Assembly (NCBI RefSeq): GCF_000813425.1
Contig: NZ_JWIB01000036.1
Location: 1 to 34,254 of the forward strand
Direction of reading: 5' to 3'
Length of the DNA stretch: 34,254 bases
Source of the DNA: Sporosarcina sp. ZBG7A
GTDB lineage: Bacteria > Bacillota > Bacilli > Bacillales_A > Planococcaceae
Under the pieces are notes generated by a model. That model ran no database searches and had not been told where the DNA came from. It worked only from the letters and a program-made list of their open reading frames with translations. Positions 8,771 to 16,451 of the stretch are shown piece after piece (position 1 is the first letter of the stretch; each line of letters opens with the position of its first letter). Made by a program: the position numbers and the translations under genes.

Positions 8771-9020
8771 GTTGATTGTAGCGGTGAGCGGCGACTCCGG
8801 AGGGATCAGCGAAAGCTGTGACGAAGAACAGCTTTTGGGAGTAAAAGCGAAGCGTTAGGAGCACGTGTTTTCGAAGACCCTGGACTGAGCAAAGCGAGGG
8901 AGATAAGTACTGCCTTATTTTCAGAAAAGTACGCTAAAATACGGCGAATCGAACTCTTCGTTGTTCGATTGGCTGACAGCAAGCCCCTCGGAAAGCGTCC
9001 GATCGCAGCGAAAATCAACT
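8771..9020 (-). repeat. Dispersed GC-rich repeat, copy 2, inverted and interrupted
   Basis: Two ends of the same repeat are recognisable: 8771-8818 (GTTGATTGTAGCGG, GCGGCGACTCC, GATCAGCGAAAGCTG) and 8976-9020 (CAGCAAGCCCCTCGGAAAGC, GTCC, GCAGCGAAAATCAAC). About 155 bases between them do not match copy 1 well. Orientation is opposite to copy 1. Confidence 0.55.
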
Positions 9021-9095
9021 TTCCATAGTTAAACCTATTGTAAAAGTAAAAGACTGTAGGCAACCCCCTTAGTTCTGGAGCTTGTCTACAGTCTG

Positions 9096-9120
9096 AAACC
9101 GCTCCATAACAGAGAGGTTT
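9096..9120 (-). repeat. Hairpin B, right flank of the IS remnant, near-copy of hairpin A
   Basis: AAACCGCTCCATAACAGAGAGGTTT differs from the hairpin at 8075-8099 at two of 25 positions, both in one arm, which weakens this stem. It begins eight bases past the nadE stop and ends at the element's right end. A duplicated insertion target, or terminators brought by the element, would both explain the pair. Confidence 0.6.
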
Positions 9121-9128
9121 TACACTTC

Positions 9129-9956
9129 CTATTTCCAAAAATCATCAAAAACTGTAATTGGAAGATGCCGCTTGTGTGCGGATCGAAGGTAGTGACGTTC
9201 AATTGTTTGGCGTGCATCGTCCGGTACCGGTTTTCCTTCTAGATAGTCGTCGATTTGTGTGTATGTAACACCGAGTGCGACTTCATCAGGTAATGCCGGT
9301 TTGTCTTCCTCTAAATCTGCAGTCGGTACTTTGTTATACAAATGCTCCGGGCAGCCAAGGAATCGGAGCATTTCCTTCCCTTGTCGTTTGTTCAAACGGG
9401 CTAAAGGCGTCACGTCCGCTGCCCCATCGCCAAACTTTGTAAAGAATCCTGTGATGGCTTCTGCCGCATGGTCAGTACCAATCACTACACAATGATGGAA
9501 CGCAGCCATTGAAAACTGGACTTTCATACGTTCTCTAGCTTTTTCATTGCCTTTTTCAAAATCAGACAAGGAAATCCCTGCCGCTTCAAGTGCGCGGCGG
9601 CTAGCATCGACTGCTTCTTTAATATTCACGGTATACGTACTAGTAGGTTTTATGAAGCGCAATGCATCCTGACAATCGTCTTCGTCAAATTGCGTGCCAT
9701 ACGGCAACCGGACTGCGACGAACTTATAGCGATCCGTACCAACTTCTGAATTCAATTCATCTACTGCCACCTGTGCGAGCTTTCCAGCAAGAGTCGAGTC
9801 TTGACCTCCGGAAATCCCAAGTACGTAGCCTTCTAAAAACGTGTTTTTCTTCAAATACGACTTTAGGAAATCCACTGAGACCCGTACTTCTTTTTGAGGA
9901 TCGATTTCTGGTAACACACGTAATTCTTGAATAATTTGCTGTTGTAAGTTATTCAT
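9129..9956 (-). CDS. nadE: Ammonia-dependent NAD+ synthetase
   Basis: Forms NAD+ from deamido-NAD+, ATP and ammonia, the last step of both de novo and salvage routes. 275 residues, matching the stand-alone NH3-dependent enzyme (B. subtilis 272), without the nitrilase-type glutaminase domain of the long form. The ATP-binding loop SGGQDST (about 49-55), the segment [22 protein letters not shown] and the [15 protein letters not shown] region are all present. The ATG start has GGAGGG upstream. pncB ends 12 bases upstream on the same strand, so the two form an operon for nicotinate salvage. Confidence 0.96.
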   Translation of the reverse strand: MNNLQQQIIQELRVLPEIDPQKEVRVSVDFLKSYLKKNTFLEGYVLGISGGQDSTLAGKLAQVAVDELNSEVGTDRYKFVAVRLPYGTQFDEDDCQDALRFIKPTSTYTVNIKEAVDASRRALEAAGISLSDFEKGNEKARERMKVQFSMAAFHHCVVIGTDHAAEAITGFFTKFGDGAADVTPLARLNKRQGKEMLRFLGCPEHLYNKVPTADLEEDKPALPDEVALGVTYTQIDDYLEGKPVPDDARQTIERHYLRSAHKRHLPITVFDDFWK

Positions 9957-9968
9957 ACCTGATCCCTC

Positions 9969-11438
9969 CTATTCATTTATGAAGTCGCTTACCATCTCCT
10001 GGACTTCTTGAATATTCCTCATTTTATTATCCCAACATTTCTGACTTAAATCGACAGGATACTCTTCCGGATTCAGGGATCGTTTGTATTCATCCCATAA
10101 CAAATTCAAGTTGTCTTTGGCATATTGTTGAATTTCTTGAGTTGAAGGCAATTCATAAATCACTTGTCCATTGTCGATGACTTTTTCATGAAGGTCTCTG
10201 GCTTCAAAATTCGTTACAAACTTAGAGATGAATGTATGAACGGGATGGAACATTTTAATACGCTTTTCTGCATTAGGATCCTCATCATACATCGTGATGT
10301 AATCTCCCTCAGCTTTTCCATTTTCTTTATCAATAATCCGATATAACTTCTTTCGTCCAGGCGTTGTCACTTTTTCAGCATTGGATGATATCTTGATGGT
10401 ATCCACCATCTCACCATTTTCGCCTTCGATCGCAACGAGCTTGTAGACAGCACCTAGCGCTGGTTGGTCATACGCGGTAATGAGTTTTGTTCCGATTCCC
10501 CAAATATCTACTTGTGCCCCTTGAGCTTTCAAGTTGAGTATCGTGTATTCATCCAAATCATTCGACACAACGATTTTCGCATCCTTAAATCCTGCCTCAT
10601 CCAACATTCGTCGCGCTTCTTTTGATAAAAATGCGATGTCTCCACTGTCTAGACGAATGCCTATGAAGTTAATGGTATCTCCGAGTTCTTTCGCCACTTT
10701 AATAGCAGTCGGCACGCCAATTTTTAACGTGTTATACGTATCAACAAGGAAGACACAGTCACGATGACGTTTGGCGTATGAGTGAAACGCTTTGTATTCA
10801 CTTTTGTAAGCTTGCACGAGGGAATGGGCATGCGTGCCGCTCGCCTGGATACCGAATAGCTTGCCAGCGCGCACATTACTAGTTGCTTCTACGCCTCCAA
10901 TTACTGCAGCACGAGCTCCCCAAACAGCCGCATCCATTTCTTGTGCACGACGACTACCGAACTCCATCACCACTTCGTCTTTCACGACTTGCTTTATACG
11001 ACTTGCCTTTGTAGCGATCAACGTTTGGTAATTGACGATATTTAAGAGTGCTGTCTCAATAAGCTGCGCCTCTGCTAAGGTTGTTTCAACTCGCAGAATT
11101 GGTTCGTTTCCAAATACGGTTTCTCCTTCTTTCATGGAATAGAGATTCCCCGTAAAACGGACGTCCTTTAAATAATCGAGAAAATCTTCTTTATAGTGCA
11201 ATTCGTTTTTTAAATATGCGATATCACTATCCGTGAATTTCAGATCTCTTAAATAATTGAGTACACGCTCTAGTCCGGCAAAAATTGCATAACCGTTTCC
11301 AAACGGCAATTTTCTGAAATACAGCTCAAAAATCGCTTTTTTGTTATGGATGCCTTCAGCCCAGTACGTTTCCATCATATTGATTTGATATAAATCTGTA
11401 TGTAATGCAAAGCTATCATCTGTATAGTTTGAGCTCAC
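9969..11438 (-). CDS. pncB: Nicotinate phosphoribosyltransferase
   Basis: Joins nicotinate to PRPP with ATP hydrolysis to give nicotinate mononucleotide, the entry step of the Preiss-Handler pathway. 489 residues from the chosen GTG, matching B. subtilis YueK/PncB (about 490). The N terminus SLHTDLYQINM-like stretch (here FALHTDLYQINMMETYW), FELYFRKLPFGNGYAIFAGL, the EFGSRRAQ loop and IRLDSGD segment are all clear. The frame is open 12 codons further upstream to an ATG, but GGAAGAGGCG lies six bases before the GTG and the family similarity begins there. nadE follows after 12 bases. I see no convincing NiaR operator upstream. Confidence 0.95.
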   Translation of the reverse strand: MSSNYTDDSFALHTDLYQINMMETYWAEGIHNKKAIFELYFRKLPFGNGYAIFAGLERVLNYLRDLKFTDSDIAYLKNELHYKEDFLDYLKDVRFTGNLYSMKEGETVFGNEPILRVETTLAEAQLIETALLNIVNYQTLIATKASRIKQVVKDEVVMEFGSRRAQEMDAAVWGARAAVIGGVEATSNVRAGKLFGIQASGTHAHSLVQAYKSEYKAFHSYAKRHRDCVFLVDTYNTLKIGVPTAIKVAKELGDTINFIGIRLDSGDIAFLSKEARRMLDEAGFKDAKIVVSNDLDEYTILNLKAQGAQVDIWGIGTKLITAYDQPALGAVYKLVAIEGENGEMVDTIKISSNAEKVTTPGRKKLYRIIDKENGKAEGDYITMYDEDPNAEKRIKMFHPVHTFISKFVTNFEARDLHEKVIDNGQVIYELPSTQEIQQYAKDNLNLLWDEYKRSLNPEEYPVDLSQKCWDNKMRNIQEVQEMVSDFINE

Positions 11439-11673
11439 ACTAATTCGCCTCTTCCAATAGGTTATGTAGACCACTTATAACGTTACTTACCCTTTCTCGT
11501 CTTCCTTATAACTCATTCAGTTGACCATTCGTTAAATACTTCTGGTCCAACAGCTCCTCCAATAACACGTCTTAGCAAAACAAATCCCGCCCTTTAAGGA
11601 TGCCCACTGAACTATTTCCAAACTATATGTAAGTATATCAAATTCCCCAGAGAAAGAAATCATCTGGTCCCTA

Positions 11674-11702
11674 TTGCTTTCAATAAGAAGGCATGGTACT
11701 AT
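11674..11702 (+). promoter_or_regulatory. Probable sigma-A promoter of the SAM-riboswitch transcript
   Basis: TTGCTT (11674-11679), 17 bases, TACTAT (11697-11702), placed about 38 bases before the aptamer. The hexamers are only moderate matches. The rest of the 11439-11673 gap shows no gene, and I see no clear promoter there for pncB. Confidence 0.4.
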
Positions 11703-11739
11703 CAGAATAATCATTTTTCAAACAATTCAATAAACATTT

Positions 11740-11841
11740 CTTATCCAGAGAGACGGAGGGACTGGCCCTACGATGTCTCAGCAACCAGCCATTAAGGCCG
11801 AGGTGCTAATTCCAGGAGGTGCAGATGCATCTCGAGATGAG
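11740..11841 (+). promoter_or_regulatory. SAM-I (S-box) riboswitch aptamer
   Basis: CTTATC pairs with GATGAG at the far end to form P1. Within it are the S-box core elements CAGAGAGACGGAGGGACTGGC, CAGCAACC, the AAGGCCGAGGTGCTAATTCC segment and GAGATGAGAG. The order and spacing match the SAM-I family. Binding of S-adenosylmethionine should favour the terminator that follows and switch off the downstream cyclase-family gene. Confidence 0.95.
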
Positions 11842-11864
11842 AGCTGACTTCATGCAGTATGCGC

Positions 11865-11903
11865 AGAAGGCCCTCTATTAGTCATAAGAGGGTCTTCTTT
11901 TTG
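11865..11903 (+). terminator. Expression-platform terminator of the SAM riboswitch
   Basis: AGAAGGCCCTCT and AGAGGGTCTTCT (11865-11876, 11887-11898) form a stem followed by CTTTTTG. It lies 24 bases past the aptamer and 45 bases before the gene start. Confidence 0.9.
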
Positions 11904-11948
11904 TATAAAATAGCCGGTTTTCGGCACTAAAGAAAAGGCGGGAATAAG

Positions 11949-12698
11949 ATGACAACACAAACACAAACGGATTTGTTAACTGCACTCACTACGTTAAAGG
12001 CAAAAGAATGGGTGGACCTCACTCATACATTCGGTCCAACATCTCCACACTTCTTCATGTTTGAAGATGCTGAGTTCAAAACGCTTTTTAACCACGATGA
12101 CGGTTTCTTTGCACAGCAATTCAGCTTTGCAGGTCAATACGGAACCCATATCGATGCACCCATCCACTTTGTCCGGGACACTCGCTACTTAGAAGAACTC
12201 GAGTTAAAAGAGCTCGTTCTTCCATTAATCGTTGTCGACAAATCGAAAGATGCGGAAGCTGATCATGATTTTACTTGTTCGAAAAACGATTTATTAGACT
12301 TCGAAAAAGAACACGGGACGATCGAAGCAGGCTCATTCGTAGCACTCCGTACTGACTGGAGCAAACGCTGGCCGGATTCGCAAAGTTTCTGCAATAAAGA
12401 TGCAGATGGAAATAACAGAATTCCAGGCTGGGGATTGGATGCGTTGAAATTCCTTTTTGAGGACCGGGGAGTAAAAGCCGTTGGACACGAAACATTTGAC
12501 ACCGATTCTGCTGCAGACTTCCGAAAAAATGGAGCGCTCCATGGAGAATACTACGTACTTGAACAAGATACGTACCAAGTCGAACTCTTGACGAATTTAG
12601 ACAAACTCCCTACAAAAGGGGCTATCATCTTTAATATCGTTCCAAAACCAGAAAAAGCATCCGGATTCCCTGTGCGCTCTTTCGCAATTCTCCCCTAA
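11949..12698 (+). CDS. Cyclase-family metal-dependent hydrolase under SAM riboswitch control
   Basis: 249 residues of the cyclase/kynurenine formamidase-like family (PF04199). Members are metal hydrolases acting on amides or lactone-like rings (kynurenine formamidase, isatin hydrolase). The metal motif reads QYGTHIDAPIH (63-73): the GTHxDxPxH part is intact, but the first His of HxGTHxDxPxH is Gln63. A second conserved region is VGHETFDTDSA (178-188), then H198 with GEYYVLE. The substrate cannot be told from sequence. The ATG has AAGGCGGG eight bases upstream. It is the only gene behind the S-box, so methionine, SAM or sulfur metabolism is the best clue to its job. A two-way terminator follows. 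No signal peptide; probably cytoplasmic. Confidence 0.85.
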   Translation: MTTQTQTDLLTALTTLKAKEWVDLTHTFGPTSPHFFMFEDAEFKTLFNHDDGFFAQQFSFAGQYGTHIDAPIHFVRDTRYLEELELKELVLPLIVVDKSKDAEADHDFTCSKNDLLDFEKEHGTIEAGSFVALRTDWSKRWPDSQSFCNKDADGNNRIPGWGLDALKFLFEDRGVKAVGHETFDTDSAADFRKNGALHGEYYVLEQDTYQVELLTNLDKLPTKGAIIFNIVPKPEKASGFPVRSFAILP

Positions 12699-12702
12699 CA
12701 AA

Positions 12703-12740
12703 AAACAAGCATTCTGCAGTTTTACACAGAATGCTTGTTT
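12703..12740. terminator. Bidirectional terminator
   Basis: AAACAAGCATTCTG and its exact complement (12703-12716, 12727-12740) with A-tracts before and T-tracts after. It lies between convergent genes and can end both. Confidence 0.9.
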
Positions 12741-12743
12741 TTA

Positions 12744-13319
12744 TTATGCTTTTTTCGATGCATGCATTTCTGTCATGCGCTCGTAGAAGTCCACAAAGTT
12801 GTCAACTACAGAATCCAAGAAGGCAACTGTCGATTCGTCAGTTAACTCATCTTGATCATTCAACTTCTGATGAATAGACCCAATGTACACTTCATTGTTT
12901 GGCAAAATCAGTGGAGAAAGACCCGGGTTGGATAAAATCTCGCGTAAATGGATTTGCGCTCGCACACTACCGAACACGCCCATTGATGAACCTACGATGA
13001 ATGCAGGCTTATCACGTAATGTCGCTTCTCCTCCACGGGATAACCAGTCTAACGCATTTTTCATAGCGCCAGGGATAGAGAAGTTATATTCAGGAACTGC
13101 GAATAACACAGCATCCGAATCTTTTACATTCTCTTTAAATGCACGAACATTTGTAGGCGGTTCACTTTCATGATCGACCGAAAACATTTCCACGTCATTA
13201 ATCGAAACTAACGTAATGTCCAAACGATCAGCATAACGTTTTTTCATGAAGTTCACCAATCTTTTATTGTAGGAAGTCGAGCTTGTACTTCCGATAATGG
13301 CTTTTACTCGTATTGTCAT
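12744..13319 (-). CDS. NADPH-dependent FMN reductase family protein
   Basis: 191 residues of the flavodoxin-like NAD(P)H:FMN/quinone/chromate reductase family (PF03358; YieF/ChrR/azoreductase type). The phosphate-binding loop GSTSSTSYNKRL lies near the N terminus (9-20). The flavin-ring contact PEYNFSIPGAMKNALDWLSR is the family signature and GSSMGVFGSVRAQ follows. Likely a cytosolic flavoenzyme reducing quinones, azo dyes or metal ions; the true substrate is unknown. The frame opens 20 codons earlier, but AGAAGGAG 9 bases before the ATG at 13319 and the family start decide for the shorter form. Monocistronic by its surroundings. Confidence 0.9.
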   Translation of the reverse strand: MTIRVKAIIGSTSSTSYNKRLVNFMKKRYADRLDITLVSINDVEMFSVDHESEPPTNVRAFKENVKDSDAVLFAVPEYNFSIPGAMKNALDWLSRGGEATLRDKPAFIVGSSMGVFGSVRAQIHLREILSNPGLSPLILPNNEVYIGSIHQKLNDQDELTDESTVAFLDSVVDNFVDFYERMTEMHASKKA

Positions 13320-13424
13320 CTTAAGTAACTCCTTCTGATAATGAATTTCAATTACCATGTAAGGATAGCATATACTCATTTAACTCTTAACTTTTTTGCT
13401 CATAACACTTGGACCATACAAAAA

Positions 13425-13461
13425 CTGTCCCTTTCAGACTCTTATGAGCTTAAAGGGACAG
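13425..13461 (-). terminator. Terminator of the chemoreceptor gene
   Basis: CTGTCCCTTT pairs with AAAGGGACAG, with a further inner stem, and TTTTTG follows on the minus strand. It lies 16 bases past the chemoreceptor stop. Confidence 0.85.
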
Positions 13462-13476
13462 TTAAAATTTGTTATA

Positions 13477-15210
13477 CTACAACTTAAATCGACGAACCGT
13501 CTCCTGCAAACCTTGTGCCATTTCGGCCAATGTTTCTGAAGCAGCTGCGATTTCTTCCATGGAAGCAGTTTGCTGTTCGGCTGTCGCTGCAATATTCTCC
13601 GTATGATTTGCTGAATCCATCGCAATGGTAGCAGTCTGTTCAATGACTGCTGCAATACGTCCAGACTCCATCCGGTTTCTCTCGGTACTATTCGTTACAT
13701 CTTCAATTTGAGCAGAAATGCTAGTAATCGCTTCGGAAATTTGTTGGAAGGTCTGGCCTGTCTCTTGAACAAGATTCGCTCCTTCTTTCACTGCTTGATT
13801 TCCTTTTCCAATAGCTGTGACGGAATACCCGATGTCTTCCTGAATCGCCGCAATGAGTGTACCTACTTGAGTAGCGGCGTTTGAGGATTGCTCTGCAAGT
13901 TTTCGAACCTCATCAGCAACTACTGCAAATCCTCTTCCGTTCTCTCCGGCACGTGCAGCTTCAATTGCTGCATTTAGAGCAAGTAGATTCGTTTGTTCTG
14001 CAACATCCGTAATCATTCCGGCAATTTTTCCGATCTCTGCAGATTTACTACCAAGCTGGTTGACATAATTGAAAGCAGAATCTGTTTCATGCTGAATGGA
14101 TTCCATATGATTCACGACACGTGTCACTGATCCGGATCCTTCATGGGCAAGTTGAACAGTGGATTGCACCGTCTTCCCTGCTTGCTCCATCTCTTTTGTG
14201 ACATGCTCCATGTCTGAAGACAAGGTAGCGGCTGCTTGATTGGCTGTTTCAGTTTGTTCCAGTTGTCCGTCAACCCCGCTTGCTAACTCCTGGATAGCCT
14301 CTGAAACGTGTTCAACTGAACGACTCGTTTCCTCGCTGCTCGCGGACAACTCCTCTGAAGTCGCTGCCACTTGCATAGATGCATTCGAGACTTGTTCAAT
14401 CATATCCTTAAGATTGTTCGACATCCGATTTACATACAATGCGAGTTCTCCAATCTCATCACGATTTCGGACCTGCCCAACTTCTCCTGACAAATCACCG
14501 TCCGCCACTTGAGCAACATGATCTGTAATCCGTATAAGCGGTTTCGATAAATGACCTGAGAACCAAATGATGACAACAGCTCCCGCAAGAAGGGAAATTC
14601 CAAGAACCACTCCCAGAACCATTAACAAAGTTTTGGATTCACTATTGAAATCCATTAAATAGGACCCTGCGACAACGTTCCATCCCCATTGTTGGAACAC
14701 TTGAGTATAGACAATTTTAGGTGCAACGGTATCTGTTCCTGGCACCGCGAAATCGAAAGTTAGAAACCCTCCGCCATTTTGTGCGGTTTTAATTGTTTCC
14801 ATTGTAGTCAGCATACCGTCTTTTGTCTTCGAGCCACTTAAGTCTTCTCCCTCTTTAACAGGGTGTGCAAGAGCGACTCCATCATCTCCCAAGACAAAGA
14901 AATAACCATGTTCGCCCATATCCACTTCTGATTCGATTGCACGTGTTCCATCTTCCTGAAGCGGACCGATCAGTTTGTCTTTAGCAATATCTTGAGCTTC
15001 TTTAAGCGATAAATTGCCTTTATCAACTTGTTCTTGTAACGATTCTAGTACATCGATCGCTAGCATTACATCATTTTTCAATCCTTGTGAGCCAATATCA
15101 TTCAAACTGTTTTTGGCTAATGTGTAGCCACTTAACCCGATAACCAAACTTGGAATTACTAGTAAAATTGCAGAAATCAATATAAGTTTTGTACGGATTC
15201 TCATTTTCAT
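13477..15210 (-). CDS. Methyl-accepting chemotaxis protein with a single Cache sensor domain
   Basis: Membrane chemoreceptor, 577 residues. A first membrane helix (about 8-31), an extracellular single-Cache-type sensor (about 35-185; [17 protein letters not shown] is typical), a second helix (about 190-212), a HAMP linker, then the cytoplasmic signalling domain with the hairpin tip [20 protein letters not shown]. The ligand is unknown; related single-Cache sensors often bind small carboxylates. No CheR/CheB pentapeptide tether at the C terminus. An ATG five codons upstream lies inside the ribosome binding site GGAGGGG, so the ATG at 15210 is preferred. Transcribed alone, divergent from pdxS. 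It implies a motile organism. Confidence 0.93.
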   Translation of the reverse strand: MKMRIRTKLILISAILLVIPSLVIGLSGYTLAKNSLNDIGSQGLKNDVMLAIDVLESLQEQVDKGNLSLKEAQDIAKDKLIGPLQEDGTRAIESEVDMGEHGYFFVLGDDGVALAHPVKEGEDLSGSKTKDGMLTTMETIKTAQNGGGFLTFDFAVPGTDTVAPKIVYTQVFQQWGWNVVAGSYLMDFNSESKTLLMVLGVVLGISLLAGAVVIIWFSGHLSKPLIRITDHVAQVADGDLSGEVGQVRNRDEIGELALYVNRMSNNLKDMIEQVSNASMQVAATSEELSASSEETSRSVEHVSEAIQELASGVDGQLEQTETANQAAATLSSDMEHVTKEMEQAGKTVQSTVQLAHEGSGSVTRVVNHMESIQHETDSAFNYVNQLGSKSAEIGKIAGMITDVAEQTNLLALNAAIEAARAGENGRGFAVVADEVRKLAEQSSNAATQVGTLIAAIQEDIGYSVTAIGKGNQAVKEGANLVQETGQTFQQISEAITSISAQIEDVTNSTERNRMESGRIAAVIEQTATIAMDSANHTENIAATAEQQTASMEEIAAASETLAEMAQGLQETVRRFKL

Positions 15211-15230
15211 GTTGATCCCCTCCATAGTTG

Positions 15231-15238
15231 ATATCGGT
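15231..15238 (-). promoter_or_regulatory. Possible sigma-D -10 element of the chemoreceptor gene
   Basis: ACCGATAT on the minus strand matches the motility sigma-D -10 (GCCGATAT) at seven of eight positions, fitting a chemoreceptor gene. A TAAA -35 at the proper distance is not present, and the leader would be very short, so this is tentative. Confidence 0.3.
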
Positions 15239-15365
15239 TAAGATTGGCTGTTTGTGACTAAATTAATGTTTTTGCAACACTAAAATATATAGTACTAAAG
15301 GGTAAGTCACTCACTTCCTGATGTTTCCTGGATTTGTGAATTCAAAAAATTTGTTGCAAGTTATT

Positions 15366-15424
15366 CTGACCACTTTAATTATTAGATATCTGACCATTTT
15401 AAAGCGGTCAATTCCCTGTATACT
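15366..15424 (+). promoter_or_regulatory. PdxR-like operator boxes and promoter of pdxS
   Basis: Two direct boxes CTGACCACTTTAA (15366-15378) and CTGACCATTTTAA (15390-15402), 24 bases apart. A third, inverted box TTAAAGCGGTCA (15399-15410) overlaps the second to make TGACC-N10-GGTCA. The complement, TTAAAGTGGTCAG, resembles the AAAGTGG(A/T)C boxes known for MocR-type PdxR regulators of pdxST, including the direct-plus-inverted layout. TATACT (15419-15424) is a plausible -10; no good -35 lies 17 bases upstream, where the boxes are, consistent with activator-dependent transcription. No pdxR gene is in the window. Confidence 0.65.
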
Positions 15425-15449
15425 GAACATATCAAAAGGAGGAATAATT

Positions 15450-16295
15450 ATGAATCTTTCATACGGTGGCGTCATCATGGATGTGATTAACGCTGAGCAA
15501 GCGAAAGTGGCAGAAGCTGCGGGGGCAGTGGCAATTATGGCATTGGAACGAGTCCCTTCGGATATCCGTGCAGAGGATGGCGTAGCAAGAATGGCAGATC
15601 CACGGATTGTCGAAGAAGTTCAACGAGCGGTTTCGATTCCAGTCATGGCGAAGGCACGCATTGGACATATTTCCGAGGCGCGGGTATTGGAATCACTTAA
15701 TGTGGACTGCATCGATGAGAGCGAAGTGCTAACACCAGCTGATGAAGAGTTCCATCTGTTAAAAAGTGAATTCCGGGTACCCTTCGTTTGCGGTGCGCGC
15801 AACTTAGGGGAAGCTGCTCGCCGTTTAGGCGAGGGGGCAAAGATGCTTCGTACGAAGGGTGAGCCAGGTACAGGTAATATCGTAGAAGCTGTGCGCCATC
15901 TTAGAATGATCAATGCTCAAGTTACAAAAGTTGTGCATATGAACAATGAAGAACTCATGACAGAAGCACGCGACCTTGGTGCTCCTTATGAACTGCTACA
16001 CGCCATTAAAAAAGCAGGAAGGCTACCTGTCCTTAACTACTCAGCAGGTGGCGTAGCAACACCCGCAGATGCAGCATTAATGATGGAATTAGGAGCTGAT
16101 GGTGTATTCGTTGGGTCAGGCATTTTCAAGTCAGACAATCCTGAGGCATTCGCTCGCGCAATCGTACAAGCAACAGCAGACTATAAAAATTATGACTTGA
16201 TTGCAAAGCTTTCGACGGGACTCGGTACGCCAATGAAAGGCTTGGAAATTTCAAAACTTGCCACTCACGAACTAATGGCAGCTCGGAGTTTGTAA
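15450..16295 (+). CDS. pdxS: Pyridoxal 5'-phosphate synthase subunit PdxS, short N terminus
   Basis: Builds pyridoxal 5'-phosphate from ribose 5-phosphate, glyceraldehyde 3-phosphate and ammonia, the last normally delivered by the glutaminase PdxT. 281 residues against about 294 for B. subtilis. Active-site residues are present: Asp11 (VIMDVIN), Lys68 (MAKARIGH) and Lys136 ([11 protein letters not shown]), as is the phosphate-binding [14 protein letters not shown]. The start is fixed by AAAAGGAGG nine bases before the ATG, so the protein begins [11 protein letters not shown] and lacks about 13 residues corresponding to the N-terminal helix that becomes ordered on PdxT binding. The open frame further upstream does not resemble PdxS. 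No pdxT follows; the next gene is proS on the other strand. Confidence 0.95.
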   Translation: MNLSYGGVIMDVINAEQAKVAEAAGAVAIMALERVPSDIRAEDGVARMADPRIVEEVQRAVSIPVMAKARIGHISEARVLESLNVDCIDESEVLTPADEEFHLLKSEFRVPFVCGARNLGEAARRLGEGAKMLRTKGEPGTGNIVEAVRHLRMINAQVTKVVHMNNEELMTEARDLGAPYELLHAIKKAGRLPVLNYSAGGVATPADAALMMELGADGVFVGSGIFKSDNPEAFARAIVQATADYKNYDLIAKLSTGLGTPMKGLEISKLATHELMAARSL

Positions 16296-16403
16296 GACTT
16301 TATATAGGTACACGCCCTATATCCAGTACGCATTTTTTAGTGGAATAATCCATTAAACAGCAGAATAGATGTCCTGGTAAACTCTCCAAAATCATTTCAT
16401 GTT

Positions 16404-16445
16404 AAAAACCCCATCGAATCCGATTGCCGGAGTCGATGGGGTTTT
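16404..16445. terminator. Bidirectional terminator between pdxS and proS
   Basis: AAACCCCATCGA pairs with TCGATGGGGTTT (16406-16417, 16433-16444), with A/T tracts on both sides. It lies seven bases past the proS stop on the minus strand and can also end pdxS transcripts. Confidence 0.85.
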
Positions 16446-16451
16446 ATCAAT

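Larger units (their letters stand above)
8100..9095. mobile_element. Decayed IS1182-type insertion element
   Basis: A 996-base stretch with perfect 14-base inverted ends, CAGACTGTAGACAA (8100-8113) and TTGTCTACAGTCTG (9082-9095), sitting between two near-identical 25-base hairpins. Inside are two transposase fragments on opposite strands, two inverted copies of a dispersed GC-rich repeat, and a strong hairpin at the left end. No intact transposase frame remains, and at about 1 kb it is shorter than a full IS1182 element (about 1.5-1.9 kb). The opposite orientation of the fragments means internal rearrangement as well as deletion. Family assignment is from memory of the transposase motifs. Confidence 0.7.

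Noticed and set aside
8806..9138. A 110-codon minus-strand open frame inside the IS remnant
   Set aside because: It crosses the GC-rich repeat, the inverted end and hairpin B, has no recognisable protein similarity, and overlaps the nadE end.
11532..11714. A 60-codon minus-strand open frame upstream of pncB
   Set aside because: No good ribosome binding site, no recognisable product, and it overlaps the probable promoter of the SAM-riboswitch transcript.
15321..15449. Upstream extension of the pdxS frame (43 codons)
   Set aside because: The extension does not resemble PdxS, runs through the PdxR-like boxes and promoter, and a strong AAAAGGAGG precedes the ATG at 15450.
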